Assembly: GCF_013359935.1 (NCBI RefSeq) | Contig: NZ_JABMCB010000190.1 | Location: 372,001-436,000 of the forward strand | DNA length: 64,000 nucleotides | Source: Paenibacillus xylanilyticus | Lineage (GTDB): Bacteria > Bacillota > Bacilli > Paenibacillales > Paenibacillaceae | Direction of reading: 5' to 3' | Part shown: positions 1-8,735 of the stretch, piece after piece | Layout: every line of letters begins with the position of its first letter | Position numbering within the stretch: the stretch's first letter is position 1 | The notes under the pieces: model-generated | What the model was told of the DNA's origin: nothing | What the model saw: only the letters and a program-made list of their open reading frames with translations | Database searches by the model: none | Made by a program: the position numbers and the translations under genes

Positions 1-2824
1 GCTCCATGACACCGTGACGAATGGCATTTTCAACAAGCGGCTGGATACTGAGCGGGGGCACATAGATGCGTACATCAGGGTCTATATCATAATTGACCAC
101 CAGCCGCTCCTCAAACCGGGCCTGTTCCAGATGTACGTAGGATTCGACCAGTTCAAGTTCCTTGGACAGCGGCACCAGCTGATCCCGGTTCTGGAAGTCG
201 AAGCTTCCGCGCAGGTAGTGACTTAGTTCAATCAACAGATCCGTAGCTTTGTCAGGATTAACAGCGCAGGTCGCAATAATGACATTAAGTGCGTTATATA
301 AAAAGTGCGGTTTGATCTGTGCCTGCAAAAAAGCCATTTCCGTTCGAATTGCGCCCTGAACAGAGGCTCGCATGTCGATCAAGGTACGTACCCTGGCACG
401 CAGCTCCCCCGCATCCACAGGTTTGCTTAGGAAATCGTTCGCCCCGGCCTGGAAACCCAGCCTGATATCCTCAGGCAATCCGCGTGCAGTCAGCATCAGG
501 ATTGGCAGTTCCGAGAGGGAATTGTGCTCACGCAGCTTACGACATAACTCCATTCCGGACATCCGAGGCATCATCCAGTCGGTAATAACCAGATCGATTC
601 CCGGGTATTGTTCTCGCAGCTTCAAGGCTGCTGCCCCGCTGTCGGCAGATATGACCCGATATCGCTCTGTCGATAGCAGATTGAAAAGCACCTGGCGATT
701 CACCGGATCGTCATCCACAATTAAAATGGTATGCTCTGCTTCCAAACTCTCTTCTGACTCGTCCGGTTCTGTAGGGATAACTTCAGAATCATGGGTATGT
801 TGTGCAGCTACATAGCTGGCCGCAGCCGGCTTGTTACCGGTATGGAGAAGAGTTGTCCTGGCAACCGGCAGGGTGAAATGAAAAACCGATCCCTGACCCA
901 GTTCCGATTCAACCCAGATCCTTCCTCCGCCCAGCTCTACGAGTTTGCGTGTAATACTGAGACCGAGCCCCGTACCTCCACTCACCCTTTCACCGGTACC
1001 ATTTTCCTGCTCGTAGGATTGAAAGATATCCTCGAGCTTCTCGGGAGCAATGCCAACTCCGGTATCCGCCACGGACATCCTGACTTGATCCCCATTGACA
1101 CTTGCATATAGCCGTATTTCACCTTGCTGCGTGTACTTGTAGGCATTGCCTATCAAATTATAAAGAATCTGCCGCAGCCGGTCTTCATCTGCTTCGACAA
1201 GCGGGAGGGAGGAGGGCCACTGCTGGATTAGTACAATGGGCTTGTCTCCGAAGGTGAACCCGGAAACTTCAACCACTGTGCGGGCAACGGATTCCAGATC
1301 CACGGCCTCCCGTTTCAATTCAATCTCACTATTCTTGAGCTTGGAGAAATCGAGAATGTCGTTAACCAGCAGAGAAAGCCTTTTCCCTGTTGAAGTAATC
1401 ATGGACAGGTTTCTCGCCTGTTTCGGCGTCACTGCACCTGCAGCGCCTTCCAGCATGGACTGGGCAATATTAATGATGCCATGCAGCGGGGTTCTCAGCT
1501 CATGAGATGTGTTGGCCATGAATTCATCCTTCAGACTGTCGATCACAAGCAAACGCTCGGATAAGGCCTCCACTTCTCGGAAGGACTGCGCGAACCGAAT
1601 TGTGGTAAGAATCATTTGGGCAAAAACAAACAACAACAGCTCGTACAGCGCGAGAAACGTCGTATCCTGCGTCGTAAATGCTCCAATGGTATACAGAATA
1701 ACGACCATCAAGATGCTCATCATGCTAATCAGCACGTAATGGCTGTCGTTAGGCCGTTTTTTCAACCAATAGAACATGGCCCTCAGGGTGTAAACGATGA
1801 CACTAAGCGAAACCATCAGCATGGCCAGCTCCAGATGGGAGAACAGGGCCGGAGACAAAGTAAGCCCAATGATGCTCTGTACAATAACCAGTGTTACCCC
1901 AAGACGGACATACCCTTTGTGGATCGCACCCGGAACAAGTGCATGCATATAGCGAAGCAGATAGTAATAGGCAAATGCCGAACTCAGTAATTGAAGCCTT
2001 AGGATTTCATCATTCGGCAGAAATGGCACAAAAGTACCCAGCAATTTCTCCCCATGAGTGAGTGCGTACATTCCCCCGGAGAGACTGAACAAGCCCAGGT
2101 AACGAAGTTCCTTCTCACTCCGGCGCAGCAGGAACAGAAGCAGGAAAAATGCAGCAGGAAGAATGAACCCGAAGAGGGTCATCAGATCCTTAAGCCAATC
2201 CCTCTGCTGGCTGTACAGGATGCTATGTTCATCTCCAAAGAATACGGAAGCGACGATTCCCCCTGAGGAATATGTATAATTGGAAACCTGAATGATAATG
2301 TCAGCATGGTCTCCCTCAATAGAGGTGAACCCGGTAAAGGGCAGGTTGTACTGGATATCCGTTTCCCTTGTTTCTCCAGGCAATCCCTTGCCGCCAATTT
2401 CTTTGCCATCGATAAAGATACGGTGTGCCATACGGATATTTTGGGTGCGAATGCCATAGTCATTTTTCTCAAAACCGGGCTTGATTCTGACACGCAAGTG
2501 GTATGTACCGTATCCATGGGCTTCCCCCATCGTCTTGTTCCACCGAGCCGGAACCTGGATTGCTGAGGCGGGTCCAAGCGGCTTCCGCCCGGATAGATCT
2601 GCCTCGAAGTCGACTGGGGTTAGCAATTGATTAGGATAGAAATTCCAAGCCCCATCCAATATCGCTGCACCCTTTTTATTAAAATCCCATTTGGACAAAT
2701 CTATAACGCCTTGTTTGGCTGCCGGATTCCCATGCTCGGATACAATACCTTGCACGATCCACCCGACGGGAAAGACAACGATACAAATGAAACTAATTGT
2801 CAGCATAATCCAGTGTTTTCTCAT
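1..2824 (-). CDS. Hybrid sensor histidine kinase/response regulator with 7TMR-DISM sensor (3' end outside window)
   Basis: The product is a membrane signalling protein whose C-terminus runs past the window edge. Reading from the ATG at 2824, I see an N-terminal signal/TM segment, an extracellular jelly-roll-like region (contains DGAWNFYP), a run of about seven hydrophobic helices (7TMR-DISM type), a HisKA H-box (SHELRTPLHG, near residue 440) and an HATPase (DTGVGIAPEKL). A receiver follows (VDDDPVN; phospho-acceptor in ITDWMMP, near residue 748; KP). A second, LytS-type kinase module comes last (QIKPHFLYNAL, near residue 841; QPLVENAIRHG at the window edge). The protein thus carries two different kinase types around one receiver. 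The ligand and the output are unknown. No ORF of this length is closed in the window because the stop codon lies beyond position 1. Confidence 0.9.
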   Translation of the reverse strand, partial: MRKHWIMLTISFICIVVFPVGWIVQGIVSEHGNPAAKQGVIDLSKWDFNKKGAAILDGAWNFYPNQLLTPVDFEADLSGRKPLGPASAIQVPARWNKTMGEAHGYGTYHLRVRIKPGFEKNDYGIRTQNIRMAHRIFIDGKEIGGKGLPGETRETDIQYNLPFTGFTSIEGDHADIIIQVSNYTYSSGGIVASVFFGDEHSILYSQQRDWLKDLMTLFGFILPAAFFLLLFLLRRSEKELRYLGLFSLSGGMYALTHGEKLLGTFVPFLPNDEILRLQLLSSAFAYYYLLRYMHALVPGAIHKGYVRLGVTLVIVQSIIGLTLSPALFSHLELAMLMVSLSVIVYTLRAMFYWLKKRPNDSHYVLISMMSILMVVILYTIGAFTTQDTTFLALYELLLFVFAQMILTTIRFAQSFREVEALSERLLVIDSLKDEFMANTSHELRTPLHGIINIAQSMLEGAAGAVTPKQARNLSMITSTGKRLSLLVNDILDFSKLKNSEIELKREAVDLESVARTVVEVSGFTFGDKPIVLIQQWPSSLPLVEADEDRLRQILYNLIGNAYKYTQQGEIRLYASVNGDQVRMSVADTGVGIAPEKLEDIFQSYEQENGTGERVSGGTGLGLSITRKLVELGGGRIWVESELGQGSVFHFTLPVARTTLLHTGNKPAAASYVAAQHTHDSEVIPTEPDESEESLEAEHTILIVDDDPVNRQVLFNLLSTERYRVISADSGAAALKLREQYPGIDLVITDWMMPRMSGMELCRKLREHNSLSELPILMLTARGLPEDIRLGFQAGANDFLSKPVDAGELRARVRTLIDMRASVQGAIRTEMAFLQAQIKPHFLYNALNVIIATCAVNPDKATDLLIELSHYLRGSFDFQNRDQLVPLSKELELVESYVHLEQARFEERLVVNYDIDPDVRIYVPPLSIQPLVENAIRHGVME

Positions 2825-3058
2825 CTATGTAATCCTTCCGCCTCGTGACGATAGACGTCAGTTTTTGTCGGTTTATCTTCATAATCCATGTTACACGTTT
2901 CTGCTGCTGACGGAAATAGAAGGAAATCAAAAGAATCACATTTTTAAACCATTTCACTTATTCCACCTTTTATTCATATACCGCAAGCAGCATAAACAAA
3001 AAAAGACTGCCAGCTCATCAACCAGGATATGCTCCTGATCAACGCTGACAATCCTCAA

Positions 3059-3481
3059 TTATTGGCCCACAACCTGAGCCAGCTTCTGTACGATCCCTGT
3101 CCAGCCCTGCTCCATCCGTTCACGCACGATGGCATGTGCCTGCCCAAATTCAGTGAGTTTATCGGCATCCCATCCGCTGTGGATCAACGTAAAGGTTGTA
3201 CCTTCCGGCTGCTCGGCCAGTTCGAAATGAAGTGTCCAATCCTTGCCCCATTGAAACGACAGCTTGTGCGGTGCCTGAACTTCCGTCACCCGGCAGGGTG
3301 ATTTTCCAAAAGGTCCGGCCTCCAGCACAAATTCATGCCCTTCAACCGGCTCCAGATTGCTGGGCATAAACCAGCTTTCCATGCCTTCTGCTGTCGAGAC
3401 TGTCTTCCATACTTTCTCCACCGGTGCATGGAGCACTAATTGCTGCCGAATATCCGGCAGTGCGCTTGATGATGATGACAT
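3059..3481 (-). CDS. SRPBCC (AHSA1-like) domain protein
   Basis: A 140-residue single-domain protein of the START/SRPBCC superfamily, related to the C-terminal domain of Hsp90 activator Aha1. These proteins form a helix-grip fold with a hydrophobic cavity, and most bacterial members have no defined ligand. Seen here are the typical opening (LHAPVEKVWKTVSTAEG), the W-F-MP turn, the central strand pair (KLSFQWG) and the final amphipathic helix (ERMEQGWTGIVQKLA). The start is supported by a GGAGG eight bases upstream. In many Firmicutes such genes sit beside an ArsR regulator. None is adjacent here, so it is probably monocistronic. The function cannot be assigned more closely. Confidence 0.8.
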   Translation of the reverse strand: MSSSSSALPDIRQQLVLHAPVEKVWKTVSTAEGMESWFMPSNLEPVEGHEFVLEAGPFGKSPCRVTEVQAPHKLSFQWGKDWTLHFELAEQPEGTTFTLIHSGWDADKLTEFGQAHAIVRERMEQGWTGIVQKLAQVVGQ

Positions 3482-3570
3482 ACCTATCGCCTCCTAAAAT
3501 ATATATTACTCATTGTTTGGGATGAGAGGATGTGTGTCAAATGTGTTCATGTAACAACTGAACTTTTACA

Positions 3571-3600
3571 TTGATTCCCCTTTCATGCCCACCCTATAAT
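3571..3600 (+). promoter_or_regulatory. Sigma-A-like promoter before a truncated ORF
   Basis: TTGATT and a perfect TATAAT are separated by 18 bases. The only reading frame behind it is the GNAT-like stub starting at 3634. I infer that this is the surviving promoter of a gene that has since been lost. Confidence 0.5.
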
Positions 3601-3633
3601 TGGCACATATTGCATAAAAGGTGTGTGATTCCT

Positions 3634-3777
3634 ATGTTAGTCTGCTCCGAACCATTGCATTCCAACCGTTTGGTTTTGAGGCCGCTCGAAGTGCATAAGT
3701 GCATGAATACACTACGCTTTCCGCCATACAAAATCAGGCCACAGCATAAGGTTAACCCTTGCTGTGGCCTGTCTTAG
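3634..3777 (+). pseudogene. Possible 5' stub of a GNAT acetyltransferase gene
   Basis: The 47-residue frame begins MLVCSEPLHSNRLVLRPLEV. The T/S-x-RL-x-LRPL pattern is the usual first beta strand of RimJ/RimL-type GNAT acetyltransferases. After about 22 residues the resemblance ends, and the frame runs into the inverted repeat at 3737-3769. It has a good promoter at 3571-3600. I infer a gene whose body was deleted, leaving promoter, start and terminator. The evidence is a short motif only, so chance is possible. The rest of the 3482-3830 interval shows no other coding signal. Confidence 0.3.
3737..3769. terminator. Perfect inverted repeat, probable terminator of namA
   Basis: A ten-base perfect stem (GGCCACAGCA / TGCTGTGGCC) with a 13-base loop. 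On the minus strand it is followed by TGATTTTGTA, so it fits as the namA terminator. On the plus strand the following TGTCTT is a weaker tract. Confidence 0.7.
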
Positions 3778-3830
3778 CAACCTGTAAAACTGGTCTGTGA
3801 ACATTTTTTGCAAAATGCTGCAGTGTACGA

Positions 3831-4865
3831 TTAGTATCCGCGGGAATATTGCTCGGCAATCGCTGCCTTATCCTTGCTGACACCCAGTGCCAATGCCGCA
3901 TGGTTGGCCCAATACGGGTCACGCAGCATGCCTCTGCCGACTGCAACGAGATCAGCATCCCCGTTGCCAATAACGGCTTGAGCCAGAGCTGAATCATCCA
4001 GCAATCCAACCGCAATTACAGGAACGTTCAATTCTTCACGGAAACGGCGGGCAAATGGAACCTGATATCCTGGGTAGTTCCCCGGTTTCCGCTGTCCTGC
4101 AGGTCCTTCTCCGCCAGAGCTGATGTGGAATATATCCACGCCTGCTTCTTTATAGGCACGACCAACTTCAATGGTGTGGTCAATATCATAACCACCATCA
4201 GCGTACTCTACTGCTGAAATGCGCATAATGAGCGGCATGTCTTCCGGCATTTCCTTTTTCACCGCACGAATGATCTCAACACCAAAACGAGACAGATCCT
4301 GTCCGTACACATCTTCACGATGGTTCATCAGCTTGGAATGGAACTGGTGGATGAGGTATCCATGGGCTCCGTGCAGCTCAATAGCGTCCACTCCAGCCTG
4401 TACTGCGCGGCGAACACCATCCGCAAATTTCTGCACCATGGCCTCTACTTCTTCCGTAGTTAACGCACGCGGCTCCCTGTAGTTTTCTCCCGGAAAAGTG
4501 ACCACCGATGGAGCAACCGGTTGTTTCGCATCCTCTGCTTTTCGTCCCGCATGGGCGATCTGAATGGCAACTTTGGAGCCGTGAGCATGCATGCCATCCA
4601 CCAGTTTGGCAAAAGCGGGAATATGTTCGTCAGACCAGATGCCCAGATCATGATCGGTAATGCGTCCATCCGGTTCAACATCGGTCATCTCGATTACAAT
4701 CAGTCCTGTACCCCCAACGGCACGACTTACGTAGTGAACCTGATGCCAGTCATTCGGGATACCATCCTTGGCTGTTACGGAATATTGGCACATGGGTGCC
4801 ATGACTACACGGTTATTCAGTTGAAGCCCCTTGAACTGATAGGGGGAAAATAAAGTCTCGGACAT
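3831..4865 (-). CDS. namA: NADPH dehydrogenase NamA (YqjM-type old yellow enzyme)
   Basis: An FMN-dependent ene-reductase that reduces the C=C bond of alpha,beta-unsaturated carbonyl compounds with NADPH; a cytosolic enzyme linked to oxidative and electrophile stress in B. subtilis. The 344-residue product has the YqjM signatures: APMCQYS with Cys26 and Tyr28 (the thermophilic-like OYE cysteine), the substrate-binding pair in HGAHGYL (His165 and His168), and the C-terminal FMN-phosphate motif VAVGRGMLRDPYW. I place the start at the ATG at 4865 (MSETLF), which has AGGAGA nine bases upstream; a longer frame to 4910 lacks a ribosome binding site. A 14-base AT palindrome (4887-4900) lies just upstream. 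Confidence 0.95.
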   Translation of the reverse strand: MSETLFSPYQFKGLQLNNRVVMAPMCQYSVTAKDGIPNDWHQVHYVSRAVGGTGLIVIEMTDVEPDGRITDHDLGIWSDEHIPAFAKLVDGMHAHGSKVAIQIAHAGRKAEDAKQPVAPSVVTFPGENYREPRALTTEEVEAMVQKFADGVRRAVQAGVDAIELHGAHGYLIHQFHSKLMNHREDVYGQDLSRFGVEIIRAVKKEMPEDMPLIMRISAVEYADGGYDIDHTIEVGRAYKEAGVDIFHISSGGEGPAGQRKPGNYPGYQVPFARRFREELNVPVIAVGLLDDSALAQAVIGNGDADLVAVGRGMLRDPYWANHAALALGVSKDKAAIAEQYSRGY

Positions 4866-4886
4866 ATTGGTTACATCTCCTATTCG

Positions 4887-4900
4887 ATATATTAATATAT
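4887..4900. promoter_or_regulatory. AT-rich palindrome upstream of namA
   Basis: ATATATTAATATAT is a perfect 14-base palindrome about 20 bases before the namA start, beyond its ribosome binding site. It could be an operator or part of a promoter -10 region. AT-rich palindromes arise easily, so this is weak. Confidence 0.25.
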
Positions 4901-5181
4901 GTTGAGGCAATCACTTGTTTTCCAGATCGAAAAACAGATGCCCATTCTGGCCAACTATCTCTTTCGCCAATCCTTCCATCATTCCTTATTATGAAGCAGC
5001 ATCCCCCAAATACAAGTACGTACATTTTTGTGCCATAGTACCCTTTTTGATACCTAAACCTACGTCCGCTGCACTTGTGCCTTGCGCGAAGTACCCCCAA
5101 AACATGGTATGATACACTTATCGACACACAAGAGATAGTATACCCCACCTAATATAAGATGTATCTAACCCTTACACGAAA

Positions 5182-5347
5182 ACGGAGAGGGCAGAAACAA
5201 CCTGTAGAAGCGAAGCCAAAAGCTTTCTGAAAGAAAGCTACTTCGTAAGCATAAACTCGCCTTTATCACTGGATTTTCACCTTTTAAATATAGAATCAAA
5301 AAAATCTGGGGATAACAGCGATCAGAAGGTTGTTCTGACCTCGTAGT
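5182..5347 (+). ncRNA. Structured RNA element (three-way junction) upstream of pepT
   Basis: A long outer stem pairs 5187-5203 with 5327-5342 (GAGG, CAGAA and CAACCT against AGGTTG, TTCTG and CCTC, with one bulged A and one mismatch). An AAC/GTT extension lies outside it. Inside are two hairpins. The first is CGAAG/CTTCG enclosing AGCTTTC-TGAAA-GAAAGCT (5211-5245). The second is a long interrupted stem, TCGC/GCGA, TTATC/GATAA and GATTTT/AAAATC (5257-5277 with 5301-5321). It ends about 50 bases before the pepT ribosome binding site, so it could be a 5' UTR element or an independent RNA. From memory, closely similar sequence recurs between genes in Paenibacillus genomes; I cannot check that here. 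Confidence 0.6.
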
Positions 5348-5406
5348 TATTTGGTGTAAGACTGGTGATCCAACTTATATATCAACCCAAGCCAAAGGAG
5401 CGATCA

Positions 5407-6648
5407 ATGGTGAAAGACATTTTAATCGAGCGACTGACCACTTATGCTCAAATGGATACTCAATCCGATGAAAGCAGTGAAACCTGCCCCTCTACACCTG
5501 GCCAACTGGCCTTGGGTGAATACCTTGTGGGCGAATGCAAATCCATTGGCTTACAGGATGTAACGATGGATGAGAACGGTTATGTCATGGCTACCCTGCC
5601 ATCCAACACGGACAAGGACGTTCCCGTGATTGGTTTCCTCGCTCACCTGGATACAGCCACTGACTTCACAGGCAAAAATGTCAAACCTCAGGTTATCGAC
5701 AACTATGATGGTCAAGATATCGTGTTAAACCAGGAGCTGGATGTGGTACTGTCTACCACCGACTTCCCGGAACTGCGTGAATACAAAGGCCATACCCTCA
5801 TGACAACGGATGGCACAACATTGCTTGGTGCGGACAATAAGGCAGGCATTGCCGAGATTATGACAGCGATGGCCTACCTGATCGATCACCCCGAGATCAA
5901 ACACGGAAAAATCCGGGTGGCCTTCACTCCTGATGAAGAGATTGGGCGTGGGCCGCACAAGTTCGATGTGCCTGCTTTTGGAGCCAAATATGCCTACACC
6001 GTAGATGGTGGACCACTCGGAGAACTGGAGTACGAGAGCTTCAACGCGGCTGCAGCCAAAATTACGGTCAAAGGAACGAATGTGCACCCCGGAACAGCCA
6101 AAAACAAAATGGTGAATTCGGCCAAAATTGCCATGGAGTTTAACCGCCGTCTGCCTGCGGAAGAGGCACCTGAATTTACAGAGGGGTATGAAGGGTTCTA
6201 CCACCTTCTGTCCATCGAAGGCGATGTGGAGCAGACACAAATGAGCTATATCATTCGCGATTTTGATCGAGAGAAGTTTGAAGAGCGCAAAGCTTATGTA
6301 TTGAAGGTTGCGGAAGAACTCAAAGCCAAGTACGGGGAGAAAAGCATTACCGTTCAGCTGAATGATCAGTACTACAATATGCGGGAAAAAATTGAGCCTG
6401 TGCGCCAAATTGTTGATATTGCACACGAAGCGATGACCCGTCTGGATATTGAACCAATCATTCGTCCCATTCGGGGAGGAACCGATGGATCCCAGCTCTC
6501 GTATATGGGCATGCCTACACCGAACATCTTCACTGGCGGCGAAAATTACCATGGCAAATTCGAATATGTATCCGTCGACAACATGGTGAAGGCCACCCGT
6601 GTCATTGTGGAAATCGCCCAATTATTCGAAGACCGCGGAGATATCTAA
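5407..6648 (+). CDS. pepT: Peptidase T (tripeptidase, M20 family)
   Basis: A cytosolic zinc aminopeptidase that removes the N-terminal residue from tripeptides. The 413-residue product matches PepT in length. It shows the M20B metal-binding elements: HLDTATDF (first zinc His and the adjacent Asp), [11 protein letters not shown] (bridging Asp), TPDEEIGRG (catalytic Glu pair), VDGG, the lid-domain HPG, and the late [10 protein letters not shown] and GGENYHG segments. I choose the ATG at 5407, which follows AAAGGAG by six bases; the frame open to 5365 has no ribosome binding site. It is monocistronic between the structured RNA element and a terminator-like repeat. Confidence 0.95.
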   Translation: MVKDILIERLTTYAQMDTQSDESSETCPSTPGQLALGEYLVGECKSIGLQDVTMDENGYVMATLPSNTDKDVPVIGFLAHLDTATDFTGKNVKPQVIDNYDGQDIVLNQELDVVLSTTDFPELREYKGHTLMTTDGTTLLGADNKAGIAEIMTAMAYLIDHPEIKHGKIRVAFTPDEEIGRGPHKFDVPAFGAKYAYTVDGGPLGELEYESFNAAAAKITVKGTNVHPGTAKNKMVNSAKIAMEFNRRLPAEEAPEFTEGYEGFYHLLSIEGDVEQTQMSYIIRDFDREKFEERKAYVLKVAEELKAKYGEKSITVQLNDQYYNMREKIEPVRQIVDIAHEAMTRLDIEPIIRPIRGGTDGSQLSYMGMPTPNIFTGGENYHGKFEYVSVDNMVKATRVIVEIAQLFEDRGDI

Positions 6649-6697
6649 CAGAATTGCGCCAGATCTCATAACGCCTTTTTCAACAAACGGAGGCGAG

Positions 6698-6731
6698 GCA
6701 CCCTTTTGCTTAAGGCATCAGGGTGCTCTTT
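6698..6731 (+). terminator. Probable pepT terminator
   Basis: GCACCCT pairs with AGGGTGC and is followed by TCTTT, 50 bases after the pepT stop. The T tract is short. Confidence 0.5.
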
Positions 6732-6775
6732 GCAATTTATACGAAGAGCTGGGAGCCGCACACAGAGACAACATT

Positions 6776-7468
6776 TCATTCGTACATATTCCCCCCGGCA
6801 ATCTGACGCAGCTCCCCCAGATTACAGATGACGATCTTGCGCTGTTCTTTCCGAATGATCTGCCGATCACAGAGATCATGGATCACCCGGTTCAAATGTC
6901 TGTAGCTGGTACCCAGCATATCTGCCAACTCAGTCAACTTGGAGGTTTGGATCTCTTCCGTAACCTGTTCACCCTGTTCCATCGTTGACAACAGGTAGCT
7001 GGCAAACCGGCTTTCCACGGGGTACAGCAGATTCAAGCTTGACAGGTTCGAGAAGGTGTACAGCTTATGGGTAACATGACTAAGCATAAAATGGAGAAAC
7101 TTCGGATTTTCCGTATAGGTATTCTGAAGAAAACGATAGCTCACGCCAAGCAGCAGGCTTTTATTGACGGATTCAACCGTATTTTTCGCTTCCTTCCCAT
7201 TGACCAGCTCCAGATCACCTACGAGTGCAGGGGGTGTACTGAACCGGAGCAGCAATGACTTTCCATTGGGAAGTGTTGTATAGATCTTGAGTTTACCTTC
7301 TACGAGAATATAGAATCGTTCCGGCCGTTCTCCCTTGGCACATATCATTTCACCCTTGGAGGCTTCCAACAGTCTTAATTCAGCGAGTGCAGGCTCATCC
7401 AACACCTGATCCAGGCCATGTTCACGCGCAAACTGACGCACTCGCTCAAAGTCCATGATTTCTCTCAT
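6776..7468 (-). CDS. Crp/Fnr-family transcriptional regulator (YeiL-like)
   Basis: A 230-residue cytosolic DNA-binding regulator. Residues 1-125 form a cyclic-nucleotide-binding-like beta roll (YILVEGKLKIYTTLPNGKSL). A dimerisation helix follows, then a winged helix-turn-helix (TSKLTELADMLGTSYRHLNRVI). I see neither the four-cysteine cluster of FNR nor a clear cAMP phosphate-binding cassette (no RXXS-type residues in the expected place), so the effector is unknown. The overall pattern resembles E. coli YeiL. The start at 7468 has GGAGG nine bases upstream. It is convergent with pepT, and no obvious target lies next to it except the chemoreceptor gene transcribed away from it at 7754. Confidence 0.85.
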   Translation of the reverse strand: MREIMDFERVRQFAREHGLDQVLDEPALAELRLLEASKGEMICAKGERPERFYILVEGKLKIYTTLPNGKSLLLRFSTPPALVGDLELVNGKEAKNTVESVNKSLLLGVSYRFLQNTYTENPKFLHFMLSHVTHKLYTFSNLSSLNLLYPVESRFASYLLSTMEQGEQVTEEIQTSKLTELADMLGTSYRHLNRVIHDLCDRQIIRKEQRKIVICNLGELRQIAGGNMYE

Positions 7469-7753
7469 TCCAGGTAACCTCCACCCAAGTATTTAACGTA
7501 TAGAAATGGACATATGTCCCATTTTCGATATCAGCCCGAACAAATATCTTGATATAAAAATAGTTACAACTAGTACTTATATCCAATAAATCATTTTACA
7601 TGGGAAATTTTCAAGACTTCGTCCGTAATTCGTCATTATTTTATTTGAAAATGCAGTTAATGATAGCGCACTCTTATCCGATGATAGATAGAGCATTATG
7701 TACGTTTATGAATCCAATCGCAAATTGGAATACAGAAAGGATGGTTCGACGCC

Positions 7754-8596
7754 ATGAATGTTGTAGATGCACTTCTGAAAGTTATGCCTTATATTAGTCT
7801 GATTCTTAGAGAACCAGCCGGCTTGACCGTGTATGATCATGAGAAGGTCTTGTACGCAGTCCCCACTGAGAAATTTAATCTCGGTTTCAATGCAGGGGAG
7901 CCGCTGCTCGATGGTTATAAAAACTTTACCGCTCTGACCAATGGACGTGAAGCTTCACTCACGCACCTGCCTGCGGAAGTCTATGGGATCGAGCTGGATA
8001 TTCTGAATATCCCCATCTTTGATGACAATAACGAGGTTGCTGCCATTTTCTGTGTGTCCTACGATCAATCCAACCAGAATCAGCTTGAAGCCATTATCCA
8101 GGAAAATCAATCGATTAATAGCAACCTGGTGGAGATGGTACAGCACGTTGCGGCTCATGCCGAAGAATTACAGGCAACCAGTGAACAGATCCTGGAGAAC
8201 ACACGTCTTGCTGTTCAAAACTCTTCCCAAATTAACAAGGTGGCCGGGTTCATTCGTGAAATCTCCGAACAAACCAACCTCCTTGGGCTCAATGCTGCAA
8301 TCGAAGCTGCCCGCGTTGGCGAGGCCGGTGCAGGCTTTGGCGTTGTCGCTTCTGAGGTACGCAAGCTCTCTGTTGATGCGAAGCAGGCCACTAGTGATAT
8401 CGATATCAGTCTAAAAGATGTTCAACAGGTTATCAAACAAATGGAAGTGGAAGTTTCGCAGATTGCTGCTTCTTCCCAAGAGCAGGCTACCCTTGTCTCC
8501 TCCTTCACGGATGTCATTGAGAAACTGAATGAAACTGGCGATCGTATGAAGATGCTGGCAGACCAGCTAATCAGCTACTCCGTTCAAAACAAGTAA
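7754..8596 (+). CDS. Soluble methyl-accepting chemotaxis protein (YfmS-like)
   Basis: A 280-residue cytosolic chemoreceptor with no membrane segment. The N-terminal 110 residues form a small sensory domain; the rest is a coiled-coil signalling domain. The conserved hairpin tip that contacts CheA/CheW is clear ([20 protein letters not shown]), with flanking heptads ([16 protein letters not shown]). Length and layout match B. subtilis YfmS. The signalling domain is short, with no obvious HAMP domain. The ribosome binding site (AAAGGA) is 13 bases from the ATG, rather far; an ATG at 7741 is in another frame. A strong terminator follows at 8647-8692, so the gene is probably transcribed alone. Confidence 0.9.
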   Translation: MNVVDALLKVMPYISLILREPAGLTVYDHEKVLYAVPTEKFNLGFNAGEPLLDGYKNFTALTNGREASLTHLPAEVYGIELDILNIPIFDDNNEVAAIFCVSYDQSNQNQLEAIIQENQSINSNLVEMVQHVAAHAEELQATSEQILENTRLAVQNSSQINKVAGFIREISEQTNLLGLNAAIEAARVGEAGAGFGVVASEVRKLSVDAKQATSDIDISLKDVQQVIKQMEVEVSQIAASSQEQATLVSSFTDVIEKLNETGDRMKMLADQLISYSVQNK

Positions 8597-8646
8597 GCTT
8601 GTTTCCAAACATTCATATGCAATCTAAGATTCAACCAAATTTAAAT

Positions 8647-8692
8647 AGGACGCCGCGAACCCGATCTGGGCATTTCCGGCGTCCTGTTTTTT
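8647..8692 (+). terminator. Rho-independent terminator after the chemoreceptor gene
   Basis: AGGACGCCG pairs with CGGCGTCCT across a 21-base loop and is followed by GTTTTTT. It may also serve the convergent symporter gene. Confidence 0.85.
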
Positions 8693-8735
8693 AACCTTAC
8701 TTTATATCATACCAAGCATTCACATGCCAGGTTCC

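Noticed and set aside
5725-6621. A 298-residue open frame antisense to pepT
   Set aside because: It lies fully inside pepT, has Cys/His-rich composition and no start signal.
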